A DNA stretch of 64,000 nucleotides from Picochlorum sp. 'celeri'. Lineage: Eukaryota; Chlorophyta; Trebouxiophyceae. The stretch's first letter is position 1, and the number at the start of each line of letters is the position of its first letter. Shown one piece after another: positions 40,713-49,764 of the stretch. The stretch lies in the NCBI GenBank assembly GCA_010909725.1, contig JAACMV010000030.1, positions 372,001-436,000 on the forward strand. Direction: 5' to 3'. The notes below the pieces were generated by a model, which was not told where the DNA came from, did no database searches, and was given only the letters and a program-made list of their open reading frames with translations. The translations under genes and the position numbers were made by a program.

Positions 40713-41705
40713 TGAAGCGCAGATTGATATTATTTGACAGACAGTTGGATTGCGTCGGCATGTCGATATGTGAGCCACATGCACAGTGAGGGGAGGAGAG
40801 ATGGGTGGCCATGGGATCTCAATACATCCACCATGGCCGAGAGTTTCACTCAAATCGTATACGTACTTTATTCATTTCATCATATTCTATGCATCGTTGT
40901 ATCGCTGGTGGTTCAGGCGTGTGCGGGGAGACAGGCACTCACAAATGATGACGGTCTGTCTGCCCCCACATGCTCCACTGCAGCATGATGTGCATTGTGT
41001 GTGTTGCGCGGAGAGTTTCCTTTTTAATTGTATTCTCAGATTTACCACTATACCATGACATGATATGTAACGTCAGTATCCATATAGAATTGCCAAGGAG
41101 TACGAGTACACAGAGGTCCTGTGTCGTAGAGTGCATGATGGTAATCTTGTGCCCACGGCAAGCACGTGATGTTAATTCAGGAGGGCGTGGCCTGTTCCGT
41201 CCGGTCAACGTGCCGCCTTGAAAGGTTCAAGAAATTCCGGCGCTACCCTATCGCTCGATCCTCCTACAACATGAACTCTGTTCGCAACGGGATGGCATAC
41301 GTTAAAAAAGATCCAAATATCAAGTTAATAGGAACTGTGGCTCGCAAGCAAGATACCGTTGCAGACAAGAGTTGCTGACGGGTTGTACGACACAGATTGT
41401 GAGTCCCGAGTCTCGCGAGTTGTGCATACCGAATACAGCGGGGTTTGTTTTTTTCAAGTGTAATAAGCAGAGTAAGTATAGTTATGCGTGTGACGTGTGC
41501 GTTTTGTTGTGCGCGAGGCGTTACCTGGCCTTCCCCCTCCCGCCCGGATATGGACGAGGTTAAAGGTCCTCCTGACACGGCAACTGGATTCATTTTGGTA
41601 CCAGAGTTATCGTAGGGCGCGTATTGTATGCATCCTCTGACCAATGTTGTATGTTTACATGCAGAAGAGAACGTACGAAGTTGAAACGTGATACAGAGAA
41701 GAAGA
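40713..41705. other. Long region upstream of the SBP gene
   Basis: 993 bp without a supported gene. The start of the SBP mRNA probably lies here: an acceptor-like TTACATGCAG ends at 41672 and hints at a leader intron. A 35-codon frame at 41272 and longer antisense frames have no recognisable features. No tRNA or hairpin stood out. Confidence 0.4.
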
Positions 41706-42800
41706 ATGACCTCTCCAGATGTAATGCACATGAAGCAGGAGGAGGCATACCACGTTGATCCTACTCCTCCTTCATCTGATGCTGCGGTTGTACGCGCTGA
41801 TGATCGCAGAGAGGATGAAAATGTGGACAGCGAAGATGACACGACACAAAGGGATAGTGAGGATAACAATACACAGAAAGACAGTGAAGATAACAATATG
41901 CAAAAGGATAGTGAGAATCCTGCACCTGTTGATGGTGTATCAGGCACCATTATACTACCGATGCAGGGGTCTGAGTTTCGTAGGAATGACAAAGGGGACG
42001 TGCTATGCCATGTAGAGGGTTGTGAGACAGTCATGTCTGAAGAGACGGCGTATTTCAGACGGTACAAAATCTGCCGAAAGCATCTCAAGTCAAACTATTT
42101 GATTGTGGCTGGAATACAGCAGCGCTTTTGCCAGCAATGTGGCAAATTTCATGAAGTGGAAAAGTTTGATGGGACAAAGAGAAACTGCAGAGCGACGCTG
42201 GTGAGGCATAACAGACGGAGAAAAAAGACAAGCAGAGCAAAGAGGAAGAAATCTGCGAGTGAGGATTCTGGCTCTGACATGAGACCGCCAAATGTAACAT
42301 GGGAGCATCCTGGCATGGGTGGCATGCTCAACTCCTCTCCTGTGAATGTGGATATACTGAAGGCCTATTATGGCGTGCCCAATCCGAACGATGCATTCCC
42401 ACCAGAACTTGTGAACACGATTGCTGAATTGGAGCGATTGATTGGGCGAGAGGTGATTCATCACTGTTTGCAGTCATCACAGCCGCCTCAAATGTGGCAA
42501 CAGAATGGATATGCCACCAATTATAATATTTTCCAAGGGAACGGTATGCATAGGTATTCACCTGCGCCAGTGCATCAGTCTCCGCCCATGATGAATGCCT
42601 TCCACCAGTATGGAATACCAATGTCAGCCCCTCAGCACCCATATACATCTGGAGGAATGCCCATGCCCCCACCATCCGCGAGGAAACAAGTGCCTAAGGG
42701 AGCTTCTGATTCGATGATGGACCAAACCGCTAGTGATATTTTGATGCGGATGAAGAATTCTCTGCCCCCAAAGTCTCAGTACATGAGAATGCCCATGTAA
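41706..42800 (+). CDS. SBP-box (SQUAMOSA promoter-binding protein) transcription factor
   Basis: Single exon, 364 residues from the ATG at 41706. The SBP domain lies at about residues 101-175. Its first zinc site uses Cys residues of CHVEGC, a later Cys and a His in CRKHLK; the second uses FCQQCGKFH and a later Cys in KRNCRATL. It ends in the bipartite nuclear signal NRRRKKTSRAKRKK that overlaps the DNA-binding region, as in all SBPs. The family is restricted to green plants and algae and binds GTAC cores; the Chlamydomonas member CRR1 senses copper. The N-terminal part has a threefold acidic repeat (DSEDNNTQK, DSEDNNMQK, DSENP). The C-terminus is Met/Pro/Gln-rich and disordered. TGTAA lies at 42865. 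Confidence 0.95.
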   Translation: MTSPDVMHMKQEEAYHVDPTPPSSDAAVVRADDRREDENVDSEDDTTQRDSEDNNTQKDSEDNNMQKDSENPAPVDGVSGTIILPMQGSEFRRNDKGDVLCHVEGCETVMSEETAYFRRYKICRKHLKSNYLIVAGIQQRFCQQCGKFHEVEKFDGTKRNCRATLVRHNRRRKKTSRAKRKKSASEDSGSDMRPPNVTWEHPGMGGMLNSSPVNVDILKAYYGVPNPNDAFPPELVNTIAELERLIGREVIHHCLQSSQPPQMWQQNGYATNYNIFQGNGMHRYSPAPVHQSPPMMNAFHQYGIPMSAPQHPYTSGGMPMPPPSARKQVPKGASDSMMDQTASDILMRMKNSLPPKSQYMRMPM

Positions 42801-42883
42801 TCTCTTGCCCATCTTCCTTCCTTGTCTTACTTTTGCATTTATATTGATATATATGAACAGTATTTGTAAATAGTCGAGCACAT

Positions 42884-43634
42884 ATGGCGACGAAGAGGTA
42901 CGAGGGGGTTATTCTGTAATGTCAAACGTCCATTGACACCAATTCACAATCATCGCCGATGCTGCAGTATATTGACAAGACGTAATGTAGAATTTGCCTT
43001 TCATGTTGCCGCATTAGTTTTATATTCACGTGTATGGCATTGGCATACCACACCAGCTGCAATTGTTCTCCCTGGTGCAACAGGCTTTGGCTGGTTTTTT
43101 AGATATTTAACCTTCTGGTCCTACACATTGCAATTGATACAGTTTTTACTGTCTGTATTATGCCGTATTCTTCCATCTTCAAAGGCACGATATGCCACAG
43201 CGATTGCTGCTGATAGACTTGCGTGTGCAGTCTTTGGACTGGCCAACACCATATCAGCCATGTTTTACGCAATAGAGTATACAGGGAAAGGGCTACTGGA
43301 CGCTGATCACGAAGGCAAGCCATGGTGGTTGGCAGAGACGGTGCATTTGTTGAACAGTATCATTGCTTGGGTGGATCTCTTTCTTGTTGAAGAGAGGACT
43401 TTTCATGGAAACTCGAGGCACCTGGTTGTCTTCTTGGTGATATCATACTGCAGTTGGGCACTCGTGGTCAGGCATATTTATGGAAAGTTTCCGTATCCTA
43501 TATTGAACAAGTTACCATTCCCGTGGGGTTTTATTGCGTTTGTTCTGACAGGAACAGCAATTTTATTAGCAATTTTCGAGATGGGCAAGTTTGTCAAGCG
43601 CAAATGCTCAAAAACCAAAGAAAAGACGCAGTAA
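42884..43634 (+). CDS. AIG1/ADTRP (FAR-17a) family membrane hydrolase
   Basis: Exons 42884-42897 (14 bp) and 42968-43634, intron 70 bp (GTACGA...CAG), 226 residues beginning MATKSILTRRNVEF. The tiny first exon supplies the start codon that the long frame lacks. Six membrane spans are visible. FFRYLTFWSYTLQ and the later VHLLNSIIAWVD segment carry the Thr and His positions that form the active site of animal AIG1 and ADTRP, which hydrolyse fatty-acid esters of hydroxy fatty acids. The C-terminus is Lys-rich. The start codon lies only 15 bp behind the TGTAA of the SBP gene. Confidence 0.8.
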
Positions 43635-43674
43635 TACAACAATTTTCATCGTGTACTATATCTAATAATGATTA

Positions 43675-44614
43675 TTATTCAAGTTCCCCACGAATAGTAT
43701 TGCACTGCAATCTGCCCATGGGTTCTCTGAGGCAGTTGTCAATGGCTGCCACAGCATTCACAATCGCTACATCTTCTCCATTATCTGTCCAATAAAACTT
43801 GTTACCGAAACGTCCCGAGAGCTTACTCCAAAAGGACTGCATGAATATGTATATACATGTGAGAGATGGATGGATGATACTATAACACAGGGCACACATA
43901 CCCGTGGGACACGGAAATCAACATTTGTTCCCACATTAAAGTTGAGAATATTCCCAGTATTCGGATCCGCACTGCACTCGCATCACACTTTTTTTATCAA
44001 AAGGAAACAAACATCACTTCTCACGACACAAGCACACGTACACAAACACAACAGTATCATCATCCACACCCCAGTACTCTTTGATGGCAAGACCTGGGGT
44101 ATCTGGATAATTCTGTGCAAGAACTCGAAGCTTCACCCCCGTGTCCTTTTCCAGATTCTCCACTCGTGTCTTAATACGGGCTTCTTCTCCCTCCGTCAGG
44201 AAACCAGCAACATCAATCACTGGAGTCACAGGACCAGGTGGCAGCAACTCTGGCTTATTCACCCCTTCCATCCGAGCATGGGACACACCTGCATTGTGTG
44301 TGATGACATTACACAGCATTGATCAATATTATTACATGGAATACAGTCATGGACGGTGAAGATAAGGAAAACAAACCTCCAGACAAGAGCAAGACCCCAA
44401 CTAAAGACACATGTCCAACAGCTGCCCCAATCTTTTTCGCCAATACTCCTCCATCAACCATCAATGCAGTGTCCTTTCTCCGTTCAGCATGTACCACTGG
44501 TGATGCTCTTGGAGACCGTTCAGTGTGCATAGGCAGTACTTTCGTAAATCCATTGGCTCGGAGACCACCAACATCCTGTCGATGACACTTCATCACACGA
44601 GCCTTCCCCAACAT
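43675..44614 (-). CDS. Thylakoid lumenal 15 kDa protein with TPM domain
   Basis: Four exons, 44614-44377, 44288-44042, 43971-43902 and 43836-43675, introns of 88, 70 and 65 bp; 238 residues. The joined protein matches plant At5g52970: VIDVAGFLTEGEEARI, EKDTGVKLRVLAQNYPDTPG, ADPNTGNILNFNVG and SFWSKLSGRFGNKFYW, which fixes all splice points. The first 75 residues are a stroma-targeting stretch followed by a hydrophobic lumen signal (VSLVGVLLLSGG) and a likely cleavage at SHA. TPM domains bind Ca2+ or act as weak phosphatases; the relative TLP18.3 helps photosystem II repair. The exact role of the 15 kDa protein is not established. It faces the PABPN1 gene across 220 bp. Confidence 0.92.
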
Positions 44615-44702
44615 TATACTCTATATAGATATTCGACAGGAGAAAATGCACCAGTAACGCAATCTATAGACGAATCGCGATGGTCCGCAAGCCATTGTCC
44701 TG

Positions 44703-44784
44703 ATTAAAACATTAAAAACCATCGGCCGATTAATTAAAACATTAAAAACATTAAAAACGCATTCATATCCCTCAATATGAATGC
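44703..44784. repeat. ATTAAAAAC direct repeats and a 10 bp inverted repeat in a divergent promoter
   Basis: ATTAAAACATTAAAAAC occurs at 44703-44719 and again, extended by another CATTAAAAAC, at 44733-44758. It is followed directly by GCATTCATAT-CCCTCA-ATATGAATGC (44759-44784), a perfect 10 bp inverted repeat with a 6 base loop. The end lies 50 bp before the PABPN1 ATG. Confidence 0.7.
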
Positions 44785-44834
44785 CCTTGAAACGCCACAC
44801 ACAGACTGGTAATTAATATTTTATCTAGTAGAAA

Positions 44835-45531
44835 ATGGCAGAAGAAAACGTTCTATCAGCCCCAGAAGGCGAGCAGGTCCCCACTGGAGAAGAAGGGGGA
44901 GTCAATGAAACCGTGCGTCGCCTTTGCGAACTGACCTGACACACGAACATATACATATATTTCTAATTAAATGTCATTATTTACATTGCAGGAAGAGGAG
45001 CTTGCAAGACTCAAGGCTGAACTCGCAGACATGGAGGCAGATGCTGGTGGCAATGCCACAAACACCAAAGAAGAAGGAGACACCGCCACCGAAGCTGGTC
45101 CAGGGAAGGATGAATTGGATAGCAGATCAGTGTATGTGGGTAATGTAGACTACTCATGCACCCCCGAAGAATTACAAGCTCATTTCCAAGAGTGTGGCAC
45201 TGTGAACCGTGTCACAATATTGACAGACAAGTTTGGCAATCCAAAAGGCTATGCATACGTGGAATTCCTTGAGGCAGATGCTGTGGAAGCTGCATGCTTG
45301 TTAGAGGATTCAGAACTGAAGGGAAGGAAGATCAAAGTCCAGCCAAAAAGGACAAACGTCCCAGGGATGCGACGTGGCAGAGGTCGAGGCCGAGGCCGAG
45401 GCTATATGATGCCCATGATGCCGCCTCCATACATGTGGGGTGGGTATGGGTACATGCCTCCCATGCGGGGTCGAGGTGGTCGACGGGGTGGCAGAGGCCA
45501 GTCGCGAGGAGGAGGATTCTCGCCATACTGA
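44835..45531 (+). CDS. PABPN1: Nuclear poly(A)-binding protein, PABPN1 type
   Basis: Exons 44835-44912 and 44992-45531, intron 79 bp (GTGCGT...CAG), 205 residues. The order is that of PABPN1: acidic start, a short coiled coil ([19 protein letters not shown]), one RRM at about residues 72-148 with RNP2 VYVGNV and RNP1 KGYAYVEF, and an Arg/Gly-rich tail ([24 protein letters not shown]) where methylation is expected. The protein binds new poly(A) tails in the nucleus and stimulates poly(A) polymerase. Confidence 0.92.
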
Positions 45532-46123
45532 TTGACATATACAATGTTGTTGTGTTGAGTACATGAACATGTCCATGTGAAAGAACTAACTCACTGTATT
45601 ATAACAAAAGGTTTTTATACCGGTTGAATATCGAGTGTGTCTAAGACTTGAATGAATGAATCAATCAGTCAGTTCCCGCTGCTTGCAATGAATAATACTT
45701 GCAGCTGCAGCTATCCGACCATCGATGGGTGGGGCATGGGAACCATCTCGTATACCGGGTTCCACCCACCATATCCGACACGCACGGCCACTCAGACTAC
45801 ACACCTAATTTTTATTATTACGTTCAATACGAACAAGGTATGTATTTTAGAAGCATCAGACACGGATATCCCAAATCTCCGCCGTTTTACTTGACACTCG
45901 CACATCTACCCCACAAGGAACGATGTGCAGCATATATCCCATTAAAAATATATGAGATATTTTTCATATATGAGTGGGATGCTTTTTAATGGGTTTGATC
46001 CGGTCAACCGAGGCAATCTATGTCTCATGCGTTGTCGTCTCGTGTCGACCATGCCGAATCTAACACGACATCCTATACACTGCAGGATACAGTACCAATA
46101 ATATTCATACCTCTTTGTGAACG
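45532..46123. repeat. Spacer with a nested inverted repeat
   Basis: 592 bp between PABPN1 and the cold-shock gene without a supported gene. Near its end CCCATTAAAAA (45938-45948) pairs with TTTTTAATGGG (45983-45993), and inside these arms TATATGA (45949-45955) pairs with TCATATA (45964-45970). This nested foldback could be a hairpin or a small element remnant. TTGCAGCTGCAGC near 45700 is a short palindrome. Confidence 0.5.
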
Positions 46124-46600
46124 ATGGAAGAGGCAAAATCGACAGGATCAGTGAAATGGTTCAACGTCACCAAGGGGTATGGATTCATTACTCCAGACTC
46201 TGGAGGTGAAGACTTGTTCGTTCATCAGTCGGCTATTCAGTGCGACGGGTTCAGATCCTTACGCGAGGGAGAGCCAGTTGAGTTCACTGTAGAGACGTCT
46301 GAAGACGGACGTGCCAAGGCGGTGCAGGTTACAGGACCAAATGGAGCTCAGCCAGAGGGTGCTCCACGCCGCAGGGTTCAGCCCAATAATGGATACGGTG
46401 GTGGATACCGCAACGGGGGTGGGTACGGCTTTGGTGGATTCGGCGGTAACGGTGGTGGATACGGAGGAGGTTCCTTTGGTGGAGGACGTGGTGGTGCCTA
46501 TCCTCCAGCTGGAGGATATGGTGGTCCACCACCAGGGCACGAGGGAGGATTCCCACCTCCACAGGCGGGGCCACCAGGAGGATATGGAGCTGGTTACTAA
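46124..46600 (+). CDS. Cold-shock domain, glycine-rich RNA-binding protein
   Basis: Single exon, 158 residues. Residues 6-72 are a cold-shock domain with RNP1 KGYGFITP and RNP2 DLFVHQSAI. Residues 85-158 are Gly/Tyr/Pro-rich ([23 protein letters not shown]). The CCHC zinc knuckles of land-plant CSPs are absent. Family members bind single-stranded RNA and DNA and act as RNA chaperones in cold or stress. The closest layout is that of algal NAB1-like and GRP2-like proteins without an RRM. Confidence 0.93.
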   Translation: MEEAKSTGSVKWFNVTKGYGFITPDSGGEDLFVHQSAIQCDGFRSLREGEPVEFTVETSEDGRAKAVQVTGPNGAQPEGAPRRRVQPNNGYGGGYRNGGGYGFGGFGGNGGGYGGGSFGGGRGGAYPPAGGYGGPPPGHEGGFPPPQAGPPGGYGAGY

Positions 46601-46865
46601 CGCCCGAGTCGAGCATGTGATTTGATGATGCCATACTATAGGCGTGACAAAGAGACGAAGAAGAAGATGTAGATCCATTATGCACGTATTTCAGTCGAAT
46701 AAACGAATGCTCAAGTGTTGTTGTTATCACATACAATGTGCGAGTGAGAGAAATACACCTTTTTTGTGTTGTGTCTTTTCCAAATACTTACTGAGAACTT
46801 TTTGTTCGTCTTTTGTGTAATATTTCGAATCCGACGATCCTGTTTTTTTTTTTAATTATAGTAGT

Positions 46866-47791
46866 ATGGCAAAAACGGTATTCATAACCGGTGCAACTGA
46901 CGGCATTGGTCGCCACACAGCTCTCTGCTTGGCTGACAAGGGGATGAATGTCATTCTTCACGGAAGGTGTCGCTCTATGACTGTTTGCCGGTTCTTTCAT
47001 TCAATACTACTAATAATGACATTATGTAATAATAATAATGCAGGAATATGGAGAAATTGGAGCGCACACGGCAGTCCTGTATGGAGCACAACGCTGGACG
47101 GGTTGACCTTGTCCAGGCTGATTTTGCATCTCTGGACCAGGTGGCATCCATGTGTCATACTGTGGTGGATATACTCCAGAAGAACTACAAGACGCCTTCC
47201 TTAGATATACTTATTAATAATGCAGGCGTGTATACGGATACGTTTACGAGAACCATGGATGGGTTTGAATTGACCCATCAAACAAACGTTCTGGCACCTC
47301 ATATTGTCACCTGCCTCTTGGCCAAGCAGATGTCACGGCATGGGCGAATCATCAATGTTGCGAGTCTATCAGCATCATCTCAAATAGATCTGGGTGCCCT
47401 GAGGAATGTGACGGAGAATACCTTTCGAGGACACAAGGCATATGGGGATTCAAAGCTGTGCAACATCATGCAGACAATTGAGCAGGCACGGGTGATTCCT
47501 CAAGAGGCTGCAACAGTGAATTGTCTCGACCCTGGAACCGTGAATACCAAGATGCTTCTTCAGGGCTGGGGACCTATCGGTATCGACGTGTCTGATGCCA
47601 ATAATGAGGTGTACCTGGCGACACACGAGGATGTTGCATCCAGTCATGGAGAGTATTTTGTGAGTTGTAGGCCAACTACTCCACCCCGACCAGCATTGGA
47701 TGAGAGTATCAGGCGTGACATGATGCATATGATTGAAGAACAGACTGGCATTGCACTTGCGACGGCATATCATGATCATGATGCCATATGA
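46866..47791 (+). CDS. Short-chain dehydrogenase/reductase
   Basis: Exons 46866-46966 and 47044-47791, intron 77 bp (GTGTCG...CAG), 282 residues. The Rossmann motif TGATDGIG (residues 8-15) is followed by the Arg of LHGR for NADP, by NNAG near 100, Ser at the usual catalytic place (NVASLSASS) and by YGDSK, which has Tyr and Lys in YxxxK. The pattern is that of retinol dehydrogenase-like or protochlorophyllide reductase-like SDRs. No transit peptide is seen. The substrate is not known. TGTAA at 46816 just before it may end the cold-shock gene mRNA. Confidence 0.88.
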
Positions 47792-48151
47792 TTTTTTTTT
47801 TCATGAATGTTTTGAAGGAGATGTAGCGAGCCACGCCGATGTTGGTGAATATACGCTAGTGTGCATGCCTTCCACCCATTAATTTTCATGTTTATTTTAT
47901 GTATGTTCAATATACATGCTGCATAGAGCATTGATTCGGCAGGAGTAGTAGTAGTAGGCCGGTGTTCATTTCCCAGCGACTCACTCGTTGCAATACGTGC
48001 CTGTTATTATTCTTACTCAAGACAGCATTGCATAGAGATAATTAGAGAGAGAGAAGAACACACAAAATAAGTGTTTTTTAATTCTATAGCCATCGATCGC
48101 TGCGGCGGTATAAAAAAGAAAGAAGAGGAGTCCTGAACCAAGAGAGAAGGC
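47792..48151. other. Spacer between SDR and bL31m genes
   Basis: 360 bp with AT-rich sequence, a GTA repeat at about 47945-47957 and a GA repeat near 48046-48054. No gene or structured RNA is apparent. The stretch must hold the SDR 3' end and the promoter of the bL31m gene. Confidence 0.45.
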
Positions 48152-48412
48152 ATGAGGAAGGAACTGCACCCACTTATGCGTCGCATGACAGTGGTCATGC
48201 GGAATGGGGCATCATTCAATGTACAGACAGTGATGCGTACATCGGCTCCATATGCTCTCCAAGTTGATACAACCATGCATCCAGCGTGGACAGGTGAGAC
48301 TGAAGGGATCAGTTTGGAAGACGAAAGGATCATGAGACTGATGAAAAAGTTCCAGGGGATGCAGGGATTTGGAATGGATTCGACTCCTGCTGATACCTCA
48401 TCTGAAAAATAA
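48152..48412 (+). CDS. Mitochondrial ribosomal protein bL31m-like
   Basis: Single exon, 86 residues. MRKELHPLMRRMTVVMRNGASF and VDTTMHPAWTG follow the bL31 pattern: the HP after a basic start, the short beta strands and the final HPxWTG. The Cys zinc ligands of some bacterial L31 are missing, as in mitochondrial types. The stop is only 30 bp before the kinase ATG, with TGTAA at 48426 in between. Confidence 0.75.
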   Translation: MRKELHPLMRRMTVVMRNGASFNVQTVMRTSAPYALQVDTTMHPAWTGETEGISLEDERIMRLMKKFQGMQGFGMDSTPADTSSEK

Positions 48413-48442
48413 TTTATAATGCTTCTGTAAAAGAAAAAGACC

Positions 48443-49761
48443 ATGTGGGATCGACTAAAAACCTATGTAAACGACGTTCTTCCAGCCTATCAGGAACGAC
48501 TGTCGCAACGCGTATCAAGTTGGCGATCAGGAGATGATTCTTTTCTTGAAGAGATTGAAATAGGATCAAGAAATGTGCGGATATTGAATAAGATTGCGGA
48601 AGGGGGGTATTCGTGCGTATATTTGGCAGAGGAGGTGGTTGGTGAGGGGACTTCGTGTGGGGGTCCACGGTATGCGCTGAAGAGGATTGCGTGTGGAGGG
48701 AGAGAGCAATTGGCTGAGGCGAAAAAGGAGATTGATGTGATGCAGTCGTTGGAGCATCCTAATATACTGGTGTTGAAGGGGCATGCTGTGGTTGCAGCAA
48801 AGGCTGGTCCAGCCACAGAGATTGTGTACATGTTGTTTGATGTCTATGTGCGTGTTTGATTCTCTTACTTTTGAATGTTTGCATCGCTTGATAATAATAA
48901 CAATACTGTATAGGATGGGAATATGTGGGATATTGTACAGAAGAGGATGGAGGCAGGGAGGCCACTGCGGCAAGAAGAGGTTATGCATATTTTTGGTGGC
49001 TTGTGTCGAGCTTTACAGGCAATGCATGGGAGATATAGTCATAGGGATGTCAAGCCACATAATATCATGTTGCGACGGAAGCGTGGTGATTGGGATGATG
49101 TGTCGGATGCGGATGTGGTGTTGATGGATTTTGGGAGTGTGCAGGCTGCAGAGCAGCGTGTTGATTCACGTCGTGATGCATTAAAGGTGCAAGAGGATGC
49201 CGAGGTATGTTTTTTTTTTATTTTCCTTGATTGCAGATGAACATATTGATAGGTGTGAGTGCGTGAAATATACGCGTGTTTGGTGTGTAGAGGTATACGA
49301 CGGCACCATATAGAGCTCCAGAGTTGTGGGAGGTGCCATCGAATTCTGTGATTGATTGCAAGGTGGATGTATGGGCGGCTGGGTGTGTCTTGTATTATCT
49401 TCTTGTAGGAGAAACACCATTCGAAAGAATAGCGAATGAGGCTGGAGGCAGTTTGATGTTGGCTGTGTTAAAGTATGTGTCTCGTTACATGGTACTCTCT
49501 GCTCACTCAAACATGGTATTTGCACTCTTGCTCACAATAACAAAACATTTTATATGTGTATGCAGTGGATCGTACTCGTGGCCAACGAGGAGAGGAAACG
49601 AGGTGCCAGAAAAATTCAAAAATATAGTGGATGCATGTCTTCAACCACATGCAAGCAACAGGCCATCAATTGACAGTGTCCTGTTCATGCTTGAGGGGGC
49701 GATACAGCCCCCTCAACATGCTACCACCACAAGCAGCACACCGAATCTGATTGATCTGTGA
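48443..49761 (+). CDS. Ser/Thr protein kinase, STK16/MPSK1 type
   Basis: Exons 48443-48847, 48914-49204, 49291-49472 and 49566-49761, introns 66, 86 and 93 bp; 357 residues. Kinase landmarks: IAEGGYSCVYLAE loop, Lys in YALKRI, HRDVKPHN, MDFGS, the long activation segment ALKVQEDAE followed by APYRAPELWEVPS, and VDVWAAGCVLYYLLVGETPFE. The insert and PYRAPELWEVPSNSVID are those of STK16/MPSK1 kinases (plant At5g08160 type), which belong to the NAK/GAK group and act at Golgi and trans-Golgi membranes. The N-terminal myristoylation Gly of human STK16 is absent. The stop is 3 bp from the stop of the convergent GDH gene. Confidence 0.9.
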
Positions 49762-49764
49762 TAC

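Noticed and set aside
41100..41260. Possible tRNA or small RNA near GGTTCAAGAAATTCC
   Set aside because: The GGTTCAA word looks like a T arm, but I could not find matching acceptor and anticodon stems.
41264..42088. Minus-strand frame of 274 codons over the start of the SBP gene
   Set aside because: Ser/Leu/Cys-rich reading of the acidic repeat and leader in reverse. The plus strand codes a full SBP domain.
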